Below, in pieces: positions 13,061-20,028 of a stretch of 25,621 bases of DNA (position 1 is its first letter; the number at the start of each line of letters is the position of its first letter). The notes under the pieces were generated by a model. The model was not told where the DNA came from. It did no database searches and saw only the letters and a program-made list of their open reading frames with translations. Both the position numbers and the translations under genes were made by a program. The DNA lies in NCBI GenBank assembly GCA_903858075.1, contig CAIOHI010000167.1, positions 1 to 25,621 on the forward strand, written 5' to 3'. The DNA is from an uncultured Actinomycetes bacterium. Lineage in GTDB: Bacteria > Actinomycetota > Acidimicrobiia > Acidimicrobiales > Ilumatobacteraceae.

Positions 13061-13489
13061 ATGAGCACCCGCAAACTCGTTCTCACCGCCTTGGTATGCG
13101 GAATAGTCATTATTCTTGCCGGTGGTTTCAAGTTGCTTCAGGTAGCAACCGATGCCCCACGTGTTGAGGTTTTGGCCTGGGGAACTCCGGCAACTTTGGG
13201 TGACATGACCGTCGCGGTGGAGTCGGTAGCAAAAAGTACCGACGCGACATTGGTCACGGTCACAATGCGTGGGGTTGCAATGGTCAAGGGGGCGTTTGAA
13301 GGATGGCGGATGCTGGCTGAGGGCAGGGTGTTTACCCCCCTCACGCAACAAACCGCAACCGATGCGTGCCAAGAGGTTTCTGCTACTGCCGAGGTGCGCT
13401 GCACGGTGACCTTCGACCCCACCACGGCAACCCCAACGGTGGCCTATTTGCGTGCTGGGGCTCAACAGCAGTGGGGTACCGAGGGGTAA
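13061..13489 (+). CDS. Membrane-anchored or secreted protein, unknown
   Basis: 142-aa protein, not recognised. Residues 6-28 form a hydrophobic helix preceded by a basic N-terminus (MSTRK), so it is an uncleaved anchor or signal peptide with the rest outside the cell. The outer part is Thr/Val/Ala-rich with alternating strands ('DMTVAVESVAKSTDATLVTVTM'), which suggests a small beta-sandwich of the DUF4352 / immunoglobulin-like kind. Cys103 and Cys114 flank a turn and could form a disulfide. There is no lipobox. The gene is 21 bp upstream of lpd, but lpd has its own -10 box, so a functional link is not implied. Confidence 0.75.
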   Translation: MSTRKLVLTALVCGIVIILAGGFKLLQVATDAPRVEVLAWGTPATLGDMTVAVESVAKSTDATLVTVTMRGVAMVKGAFEGWRMLAEGRVFTPLTQQTATDACQEVSATAEVRCTVTFDPTTATPTVAYLRAGAQQQWGTEG

Positions 13490-13495
13490 TTCGGT

Positions 13496-13501
13496 TACGG
13501 T
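13496..13501 (+). promoter_or_regulatory. -10 box for the lpd operon
   Basis: TACGGT, 9 nt before ATG 13511, just past the stop of the preceding gene. It predicts a leaderless or very short-leader message for the E3-E2-lipBA run. Confidence 0.45.
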
Positions 13502-13510
13502 TGACTCGCT

Positions 13511-14911
13511 ATGGCTGAAACATTTGACCTCGTGGTAATTGGTGGTGGACCGGGCGGATACGCCGCGGCGTTCTATGGAGCGTCGGCAGGCTTGTCGGTC
13601 GCGCTGGTAGAAAAAGACACCATTGGCGGAACATGCTTGAACCGTGGGTGCATCCCCGCAAAAGCATTCTTAGAAACAGCAGCGGTCAACCGTCATGTTT
13701 TGCATTCTGCAGAGTTCGGAGTGAACTCCACTCAAAACGGTGTCGACTTCTCTGTTACTCAAGCTCGCAAACAAAAAATTGTTGATGGCTTGGTCAAAGG
13801 TCTCACAGGTTTAACCAAATCGAAAAAAGTGACGTACCTCTTGGGCGTAGGTTCGCTTGGTGCAAACAAGACCGTCACTGTTACTGCAGCCGATGGAACC
13901 ACTCAGCAAGTACAAGGCAAAAACGTCATTCTTGCTGCAGGCTCTGTACCGCGCACCATTCCTGGTTTTGAAGTAGGCGGACCCATCATGACTTCTGATG
14001 AAGTTTTGATGCTCAGCACATTGCCTGCACGCGTTGCTGTTATTGGTGGTGGAGCCATTGGTTGTGAATTCGCTTCAACATTCGCCGACTTGGGTAGCAC
14101 GGTCACCATTCTTGAGGGCTTGCCGAAAATTCTTCCAGGACTCGATGCCGACCTCGCCAATGTTGTGGTGAAGAGCTTTAAGAAAAAGAACATCGACATT
14201 AAAACTGGTGTTGCCGTGAAGGGTCACACTCTGAACGGCTCTGGTGGAACCGTTGTTTCTTTCGGTGAAGGCGAAACCCTTGAAGTCGATGCGGTGGTGG
14301 TGTCTGTTGGGCGTCGTCCATCAGCCGAACTGCTTGGCTTGCAAGGAACCGCCGTCAAACTCAGTGAGCGCGGCTTTATTGAAGTTGATCAGTACTGCAC
14401 CACTGCAGAGCCTGGCGTGTATGCCGTTGGCGACATCATTAATACGCCACAACTTGCGCACGTTGCCTATGCAGAAGCAATTCTTGCCGTCAAGCGCATT
14501 CTGGGCGAACCTGTTGCACCTGTGAACTACGACCGTGTGCCGTGGGCAATTTATTGTCATCCAGAAGTTGCGTGGGCGGGCTTTAGCGAAGAAGGCGCCA
14601 TAGCTGCAGGCTTCGACGTGGTTGTAGGCAAGCATCAGTTTCGCGCTAACAGCCGCGCCATGATTATTGGCGACACCGATGGGCTAGTGAAAGTCATCGC
14701 AAAGAAAAATGCCGATGGAACAGCTGGTCAAATTCTTGGTGTGCAAATGGTTGGCGCTTGGGTCACTGAACAGCTTTCAGGCGGTTACTTGGCCGTGAAC
14801 TGGGAAGCAACGGTGGCAGAAGTTGCCGAGTTCATCCAGCCTCACCCAAGTTTGAGCGAATTGTTTGGTGAAACAATGCTCTCCATGACCGGGCGTAGCA
14901 TTAACGCGTAA
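13511..14911 (+). CDS. lpdA: Dihydrolipoamide dehydrogenase (E3)
   Basis: 466-aa flavoprotein that reoxidises dihydrolipoamide on E2 and reduces NAD, shared by 2-oxoacid dehydrogenase complexes and the glycine cleavage system. Seen: FAD motif 'IGGGPGGYAAA' (10-20), redox disulfide Cys42-x4-Cys47 in 'GGTCLNRGCIPAKAF', NAD motif 'GGGAIGCEFAS' (179-189), the second FAD motif 'GVYAVGDI', and the C-terminal active-site His445 in 'HPSLSE' with a downstream Glu. The NRGCIPAK variant is usual in actinobacterial E3. Mycothione reductase is a related alternative, but the E2 and lipoate genes directly behind it settle the role. It starts a plus-strand operon; E2 follows after 50 bp. Confidence 0.96.
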   Translation: MAETFDLVVIGGGPGGYAAAFYGASAGLSVALVEKDTIGGTCLNRGCIPAKAFLETAAVNRHVLHSAEFGVNSTQNGVDFSVTQARKQKIVDGLVKGLTGLTKSKKVTYLLGVGSLGANKTVTVTAADGTTQQVQGKNVILAAGSVPRTIPGFEVGGPIMTSDEVLMLSTLPARVAVIGGGAIGCEFASTFADLGSTVTILEGLPKILPGLDADLANVVVKSFKKKNIDIKTGVAVKGHTLNGSGGTVVSFGEGETLEVDAVVVSVGRRPSAELLGLQGTAVKLSERGFIEVDQYCTTAEPGVYAVGDIINTPQLAHVAYAEAILAVKRILGEPVAPVNYDRVPWAIYCHPEVAWAGFSEEGAIAAGFDVVVGKHQFRANSRAMIIGDTDGLVKVIAKKNADGTAGQILGVQMVGAWVTEQLSGGYLAVNWEATVAEVAEFIQPHPSLSELFGETMLSMTGRSINA

Positions 14912-14961
14912 TACCTCTTCAAAATATTTAGAACACCTCAATAATGTAAGGACTTAGCGAC

Positions 14962-16320
14962 ATGGCTGAAGTGAAGCTTCCACAACTTGGCGAAACAGTG
15001 ACAGAAGGAACCATCACGAAGTGGTTCAAAAAAATAGGCGACGCCGTTGCTGCCGACGAACCGCTTTTTGAAGTATCGACCGACAAGGTAGACACTGAAG
15101 TTCCTTCGCCAGTGGCGGGAATACTTACTGAGGTGCGCGCAAAAGAGGGCGACACTGTTCCTGTTGGTGCTGTTATCGCCGTTGTTGGCGATGCCGGTGC
15201 TGCTCCTGCCCCAGCGCCAGCTGCTGCCCCTGCACCCGAGCCCGTCGCTGCGCCAGTTGCCGCTGCACCAACTCCAGAGCCTGCTCCTGCACCAACTCCT
15301 GCACCTGCACCTGCGCCAACGGTTGTTGTTGCAGCTGCGTCTAGTTCGGGTGACGCACCGTTGTTGTCACCAGTAGTGCGTCGCCTCATTTCAGAAAACA
15401 ATCTCGACGTAGCAAAAATTGCAGGCACTGGCCCTGGTGGGCGCATCACACGAGAAGACGTGTTGGCGCTCATCGACGCACAGGCCGGAAAGTCAGCACC
15501 AGCACCAGCACCAGCACCAGCTGCAGCTCCGGCCGCTGCACCTGCCCCCGCACCTGCTGCAGCCAAGGCAGCACCAGCACCAAAGGCTGCACCAGCCGAC
15601 AGCAACGAGCGCGAGAGGCGCATCAAGTTGTCGAAAATTCGCAAGCTCACTGGTGAGCACATGATTATGTCGAAGGCAGTCAGCCCGCACACCTTCAGTG
15701 TGGTTGAAGTTGACTATGCAAATGTCGACGTAGTGCGTTCGCGCGTGAAGAACGAATGGAAGAAAACAGAAGGCTTCAGCCTTACCTACCTACCGTTCAT
15801 CTCGCGAGCAGTTGTCGATGCACTCGTTGAGTTCCCACATCTCAATGCTTCGCTCGACGGCAACGAGCTTGTTGTTCACCAATATGTTGACCTTGGCATT
15901 GCAGTAGACCTCGACTTTCAAGGTCTGTTAGTGCCTGTTGTGCGCGATGCCGAAACAAAGCGTTTGCGTGCTTTGGCTCGCGAAATCAGCGACCTTGGTG
16001 CACGTGCAAAATCTCGCAAGTTGTCACCCGATGAAATTCAAGGCGGCACATTTACCTTGTCAAACAATGGTTCGGCAGGTTCTGTTCTTACCATGGCTGT
16101 TATTAACCAACCACAAGTTGGCATCATTTCTACCGATGCCATTGTGCGCAAGCCAGTGGTCGTGAATTTGCCAGATGGTGGCGAAAGCATTGCCATCCAC
16201 CCAGTGGGCAAGCTTGCAATGAGCTGGGATCACCGTGCTTTCGACGGTGCGTATGCCGCTGGCTTCCTCTCGCGTGCAAAAGAAATTCTTGAAACTCGCG
16301 ATTGGTCTGCAGAGCTGTAA
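14962..16320 (+). CDS. sucB: 2-oxoacid dehydrogenase E2 dihydrolipoamide acyltransferase
   Basis: 452-aa E2 core. Domains: one lipoyl domain (1-76) with the lipoyl-lysine Lys42 in 'STDKVDTEVPSP'; an Ala/Pro linker (about 80-120); the peripheral subunit-binding domain (132-171, 'PLLSPVVRRLISENNLD ... GRITREDVL'); a second Ala/Pro linker (178-212); and the catalytic domain (about 215-452) with active-site His424 and Asp428 in 'SWDHRAFDG'. A Shine-Dalgarno AAGGA lies at 14948-14952, 9 nt before ATG. Actinobacterial E2 of this type is often named SucB but serves pyruvate dehydrogenase and mixed PDH-ODH complexes; with aceE in the window and lpd upstream I think it is the PDH E2 (AceF role). The Ala/Pro linkers are low-complexity DNA. 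Confidence 0.94.
   Translation: MAEVKLPQLGETVTEGTITKWFKKIGDAVAADEPLFEVSTDKVDTEVPSPVAGILTEVRAKEGDTVPVGAVIAVVGDAGAAPAPAPAAAPAPEPVAAPVAAAPTPEPAPAPTPAPAPAPTVVVAAASSSGDAPLLSPVVRRLISENNLDVAKIAGTGPGGRITREDVLALIDAQAGKSAPAPAPAPAAAPAAAPAPAPAAAKAAPAPKAAPADSNERERRIKLSKIRKLTGEHMIMSKAVSPHTFSVVEVDYANVDVVRSRVKNEWKKTEGFSLTYLPFISRAVVDALVEFPHLNASLDGNELVVHQYVDLGIAVDLDFQGLLVPVVRDAETKRLRALAREISDLGARAKSRKLSPDEIQGGTFTLSNNGSAGSVLTMAVINQPQVGIISTDAIVRKPVVVNLPDGGESIAIHPVGKLAMSWDHRAFDGAYAAGFLSRAKEILETRDWSAEL
15199..15330 (+). repeat. Low-complexity Ala/Pro linker DNA, first E2 linker
   Basis: GCN/CCN-rich stretch coding the linker between the lipoyl and subunit-binding domains. Imperfect short repeats of Pro-Ala codons; a second similar stretch lies at about 15496-15600. 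Likely to vary in length between strains by slippage. Confidence 0.7.
15496..15600 (+). repeat. Low-complexity Ala/Pro linker DNA, second E2 linker
   Basis: GCACCA-type tandem codons (tract begins as repeated GCACCA units) coding the linker between the subunit-binding and catalytic domains. It is the most perfect short tandem repeat in the window. Confidence 0.75.
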
Positions 16321-16334
16321 TTCAGCGCTTCATC

Positions 16335-18032
16335 ATGACATCACCATTGCATGTTCGTTGGCTAGGAAAAGTTCCTTATCGCGAAGCATTTGCAGTGCAA
16401 CGTTCACTCTTTGAGCATTCTCATGAACAACACTTGTTGTTGCTTGAACATCCGCACGTCTTTACCTACGGACCAAGTGCCGATCTCAAGAAAAATTTAA
16501 AGTGTGTACCAAGTGAAGTAGGTGCCGACTTTGTAAAGGTCAATCGTGGTGGAGACATTACGTATCACGGACCTGGCCAATTGGTGGGTTACCCCATTCT
16601 CAATTTGCAACCAAAACACGGAGGCAATGCTGGCCCCGCCGACACCAATGACTATGTCTTTCGTGTTGAACAGCTGCTCATCGATTCACTCAACGAACTT
16701 GGTCTGAACGATGTAGGCCGTCTTGCCGATTATCCGGGTGTGTGGGTAGGCATCGCGGCAAATGAACCAAGGAAAATTTGCGCTATTGGTGTGCGCCTCA
16801 GCCGTGGTCGCACCATGCATGGTTTTGCAATCAATGTAGAAACAGACCTTACTTACATGCGTGATCACATTGTTCCGTGCGGCATTGCAGAGTACCCAGT
16901 TACTTCGTTGCGCGAAGAGGGAATAGAAACCTCATTGCAGGAAGTTTCTGAAGTAGTTGCACGCCATGTAGCTCGTGTTTTTGCCGACGGAAACATTGCA
17001 CGCCAAGACGTTGCTTGGTATCACCGCCCCGAAGACTTGTCGGCGTTCTCGCGTGGTGAGGGTGCGGGTGAACCTGTACGTCTCATTTCACGCCTGGCTC
17101 AAGCAGGTGTGGGCGATGGGTTGAAAATTGAAGAACGTAAGCCGGAATGGTTGCGTCCGAAGGTGCGCCTCACTGAAGAAGTGATGGAAACAAAAAAGAT
17201 TGTGCGCGACCTTGGCTTGGTGACGGTTTGTGAAGAAGCGGGTTGCCCCAACTTGTCGGAATGCTGGTCTGACCGCACTGCAACATTTATGGTGCTGGGC
17301 GAGCGATGCACCCGTGCGTGTGGTTTTTGCTTAGTCGATACTCAAAAACCAGAAATACCAGCGACCGATGAACCAGACCGCGTAGCCGAAGCTATTCAGC
17401 GCATGGGGCTTTTACATGCGGTACTCACCATGGTTGCGCGAGACGATTTAGCTGACGGCGGCATGTTGCATGTAGCGCAATGTGTTACTGCCATCCGCAA
17501 AGTGTCGCCACTGACACGAATAGAAACTCTCATTTCCGATGTCAAAGGTACTGACGCCCTCGACATTTTGCTTGCTGTGAAACCCGATGTTCTTAACCAC
17601 AACATTGAAACGGTGGCAAGGTTGCAGCGTGCAGTTCGCCCGAGTGCCGGCTATGCACGCAGTTTGTCGGTCCTTGCTCGTGCAAAGGCAGCCGACCTCA
17701 CCGCGAAGTCTGGTCTCATTATGGGAATGGGCGAAACCCTTGAAGAAGCCGAAGGAACTTTGGTTGACCTTGCAGGTGTAGGTGTCGACATTGTCACAAT
17801 TGGTCAATATTTGCGCCCCACTACGCATCACTTGCCTGTTGCGCGCTGGGTAGAACCCGATGAGTTTGAACATTTGAAACAATTTGGTGAAGCATTGGGA
17901 ATCAGCCATGTGGAATCGAGCCCGCTTACTCGTTCTAGCTATCACGCTCGCCAATCTGCCGAAGAAGCCGAGCAAAAAAGTATTGACACTGCGGTCTCGC
18001 TAACACGCAAACCCCAAGGAGCAAATAAGTGA
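16335..18032 (+). CDS. Fused octanoyltransferase - lipoyl synthase (LipB-LipA)
   Basis: 565-aa protein from ATG 16335 (14 bp after E2). Residues 1-230 are LipB, which moves octanoyl from acyl-carrier protein to the E2 lysine: 'LLEHPHVFTYG', 'RGGDITYHGPGQLVGYP' (71-87), Lys147 in 'KICAIGVR' and Cys182 in 'HIVPCGI' form the catalytic dyad. Residues about 230-275 are a linker. Residues 275-565 are LipA, a radical-SAM enzyme that inserts two sulfurs: auxiliary cluster Cys299, 304, 310 (C-x4-C-x5-C), SAM cluster Cys325, 329, 332 (CTRACGFC), 'TMVARDDLADGG', 'NHNIETV', 'TIGQYLRPT' and the C-terminal 'TRSSYHA' whose Ser ligates the auxiliary cluster. All key residues of both are present in one frame. 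The stop overlaps the pirin GTG by 4 bp. Confidence 0.95.
   Translation: MTSPLHVRWLGKVPYREAFAVQRSLFEHSHEQHLLLLEHPHVFTYGPSADLKKNLKCVPSEVGADFVKVNRGGDITYHGPGQLVGYPILNLQPKHGGNAGPADTNDYVFRVEQLLIDSLNELGLNDVGRLADYPGVWVGIAANEPRKICAIGVRLSRGRTMHGFAINVETDLTYMRDHIVPCGIAEYPVTSLREEGIETSLQEVSEVVARHVARVFADGNIARQDVAWYHRPEDLSAFSRGEGAGEPVRLISRLAQAGVGDGLKIEERKPEWLRPKVRLTEEVMETKKIVRDLGLVTVCEEAGCPNLSECWSDRTATFMVLGERCTRACGFCLVDTQKPEIPATDEPDRVAEAIQRMGLLHAVLTMVARDDLADGGMLHVAQCVTAIRKVSPLTRIETLISDVKGTDALDILLAVKPDVLNHNIETVARLQRAVRPSAGYARSLSVLARAKAADLTAKSGLIMGMGETLEEAEGTLVDLAGVGVDIVTIGQYLRPTTHHLPVARWVEPDEFEHLKQFGEALGISHVESSPLTRSSYHARQSAEEAEQKSIDTAVSLTRKPQGANK
18016..18021 (+). promoter_or_regulatory. Shine-Dalgarno site of the pirin gene
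   Basis: AAGGAG inside the last codons of the LipB-LipA gene, 7 nt before GTG 18029. It supports GTG 18029 over ATG 18038 and shows that this gene, unlike the operon leader, uses a normal ribosome site. Confidence 0.65.
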
Positions 18033-18880
18033 GCCCCATGAGAGCAGTTGTCGAAGTAGTTCAGGCTCATCGCACAGTTGAAGGTGGTGGCTTCGTTGTT
18101 CGCCGGCCGTTTCCTACCGCAGCGCTCGACCACATTGACCCATTTTTATTACTCGATGAAATGGGTCCGGTGGAATACGGTCCAGGCGAAGCGGTAGGAG
18201 CTCCAGAGCACCCTCACCGCGGTTTTGAAACAGTCACATACCTGTTGCATGGTGCAATGGAGCACCGTGACTCTTCAGGTGGAGTAGGAACCATTACGCC
18301 AGGTGGCGTGCAATGGATGACCGCAGGTTCAGGTGTGGTGCACAGCGAATTGCCGCCAGCATCGATGCTGAAACTGGGCGGGAAAATGCATGGCTTTCAA
18401 CTATGGGTCAATCTTCCCGCAGCAAAGAAAATGATTGCACCGCGTTATCAGGGTTTTGATGCCGAAGAAATTGTGGCGCATTCGCTTGCCAATGGCGGGG
18501 TCATGAAAGTTGTTGCAGGCGAAGTGGCAGGTGTGCAGGGCAAGGTGAATACCACAAGCCCGGTTACTTATGCACACATTGAATTTGCTGCAGGCGACCA
18601 AGTGGTCTGGGCTCCAGAAGAAGGTCACACGGCCTTGGTGCATGTCTTTGGTGGGGAAGTAGAAGTCAACGGTGAAAAAGCTGTTGACGGCCAAATGGTG
18701 GTGCTTGAACGCAGTGCTGGTGAAGTACGCGTGCATAGTGCGAATGGCGCAAGTGTTCTGTTGCTTGGTGGCGAACCACTGGGTGAACCCGTCGCTCGGT
18801 ACGGCCCGTTTGTAATGAATACCCAAGCAGAAATTGTTCAGGCTTTTGAGGAGTATCAAGCAGGGACACTGGTGCGATGA
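18029..18880 (+). CDS. Pirin family protein
   Basis: 283-aa bicupin. The N-terminal cupin has the pirin metal set: His61 and His63 in 'HPHRGFETVTYLLHG', His105 and Glu107 in 'GSGVVHSELP'. The C-terminal cupin (about 165-270) contains 'VVWAPEEGHTALVHVFGGEVEVNG' without an obvious metal set, as usual. Pirins are Fe-binding; some have quercetin dioxygenase activity, and the Serratia pirin is reported to bind PDH E1 and lower its activity. Here the GTG start overlaps the LipB-LipA stop (GTGA) and its own stop overlaps the next gene (ATGA), so it is made together with E2 and E3. A role in tuning PDH is an inference from this context. Confidence 0.93.
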   Translation: MSPMRAVVEVVQAHRTVEGGGFVVRRPFPTAALDHIDPFLLLDEMGPVEYGPGEAVGAPEHPHRGFETVTYLLHGAMEHRDSSGGVGTITPGGVQWMTAGSGVVHSELPPASMLKLGGKMHGFQLWVNLPAAKKMIAPRYQGFDAEEIVAHSLANGGVMKVVAGEVAGVQGKVNTTSPVTYAHIEFAAGDQVVWAPEEGHTALVHVFGGEVEVNGEKAVDGQMVVLERSAGEVRVHSANGASVLLLGGEPLGEPVARYGPFVMNTQAEIVQAFEEYQAGTLVR

Positions 18881-20001
18881 ACTCGCGCGAATCACACGCA
18901 CTGCCAACACGCATTTATGAAGAGCGTGTTGCTCGAGTGCAAAAAGAGATGAAAGCGCAAAACATTGATGCGCTGTTGTTGTCTGTTGGGCACGATCTTC
19001 CGTATCTCACCGGCTACCACGCAATGCCACTTGAACGCCTCACCATGTTGGTGGTGCCACAAGAAGGGCTTGCCACGTTGGTCATTCCTCGCTTAGAGGC
19101 TCCTCGTGTTGCATTGCATCCGACGGTGTTCGCACTTGCTGCATGGAATGAAACCGACAACCCAGTGGCACTAGTGGCACAACTCATTAAAGGTGCCCGC
19201 ACGGCATCGGTGGGCGATCAAATGTGGGCACGCTTCTTAGTGGAGCTTCTTGCTTTTGCACCTTCTGTTCACTACTCGCGAGCTGTTGATGTTGTAGGGC
19301 CATTACGCAAAGTAAAAACTCAAAGCGAAATTGAAGCATTGCAGCGTGCTGGGGCGGCCGCAGACCGCGTAGCTACGCAATTGCAATCTGGTCTTATTCC
19401 ATTAGTGGGTCGCACAGAAGCGCAAGTGTCGGCCGATATTTCAGCACGACTTTTAGAAGAGGGTCACGATGTGGTCAACTTCGCCATTGTTGCGGCCGGG
19501 GAAAATGCAGCGAGCCCACATCACCATCCTGGATCACGGGTGATTCGCCATGGTGAAATTGTGCTGTGTGATTTTGGTGGAACCATGGCCGACTACTGCA
19601 GTGACATCACGCGCTGTGTGCATTTAGGTACACCATCGCAGGAAATTTTGGAAGCGTATGCAGTGTTGCAAGAGGCGCAGGCTGCTTCGGTTGCTTCAGC
19701 CCAAGTGGGTGCTACCTGTGAATCAGTCGATGAAGCTGCCCGGCGAGTCATTGCCGAAGCTGGCTTTGGCGAATATTTCGTGCATCGCACCGGCCATGGC
19801 ATTGGCATGGAAGCCCATGAAGACCCGTACATCGTGGCGGGCAATACTGAAGCATTGCTTGCTGGGCATGCATTTAGCATTGAGCCAGGAATCTATATTC
19901 CAGGTCGATTCGGCATGCGTTTGGAAGACATTGTGGTGGCGACCGACCAAGGACCGCTGGCCATGAACCACGTCTCGCATGATTTGGTAGTTCTCGCATA
20001 G
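18877..20001 (+). CDS. M24 family metallopeptidase (Xaa-Pro aminopeptidase/dipeptidase-like)
   Basis: 374-aa protein with an N-terminal creatinase-like domain (about 1-145) and a C-terminal pita-bread peptidase domain. The five metal ligands are all present: Asp232 in 'CDFGG', Asp243 in 'YCSDITR', His307 in 'HRTGHGIG', Glu336 in 'FSIEPGIY' and Glu350 in 'RLEDIV'. Such enzymes remove N-terminal residues next to proline or cut X-Pro dipeptides in the cytosol. Length fits PepP/PepQ-like proteins of actinobacteria; the exact specificity is not clear from sequence. ATG 18877 overlaps the pirin stop by 4 bp. A TAGATT box at 19999-20004, at its stop, may start a new transcript for the next gene. Confidence 0.92.
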   Translation: MNSRESHALPTRIYEERVARVQKEMKAQNIDALLLSVGHDLPYLTGYHAMPLERLTMLVVPQEGLATLVIPRLEAPRVALHPTVFALAAWNETDNPVALVAQLIKGARTASVGDQMWARFLVELLAFAPSVHYSRAVDVVGPLRKVKTQSEIEALQRAGAAADRVATQLQSGLIPLVGRTEAQVSADISARLLEEGHDVVNFAIVAAGENAASPHHHPGSRVIRHGEIVLCDFGGTMADYCSDITRCVHLGTPSQEILEAYAVLQEAQAASVASAQVGATCESVDEAARRVIAEAGFGEYFVHRTGHGIGMEAHEDPYIVAGNTEALLAGHAFSIEPGIYIPGRFGMRLEDIVVATDQGPLAMNHVSHDLVVLA

Positions 20002-20028
20002 ATTAAGACCCTGAGAGATGGGGGAATC

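Noticed and set aside
14942..14947. TAATGT as an internal promoter before E2
   Set aside because: It matches TAnnnT but sits 14 nt before ATG, and the gene has a proper AAGGA site; chance match in an A/T-rich gap is likely.
15496..15560. Possible CRISPR or microsatellite array
   Set aside because: The repeats are in-frame Pro-Ala codons of a linker, not spaced repeats with unique spacers.
14928..15692. 254-aa minus-strand frame rich in Gly/Ala over the E2 gene
   Set aside because: It is the antisense reading of the E2 Ala/Pro linkers; low complexity keeps the frame open. The plus-strand E2 has full domain structure.
16302..16334. GTG/TTG-type upstream start of LipB-LipA overlapping E2
   Set aside because: It would overlap the E2 C-terminus by 19 bp and add residues not seen in LipB; ATG 16335 begins the normal LipB N-terminus.
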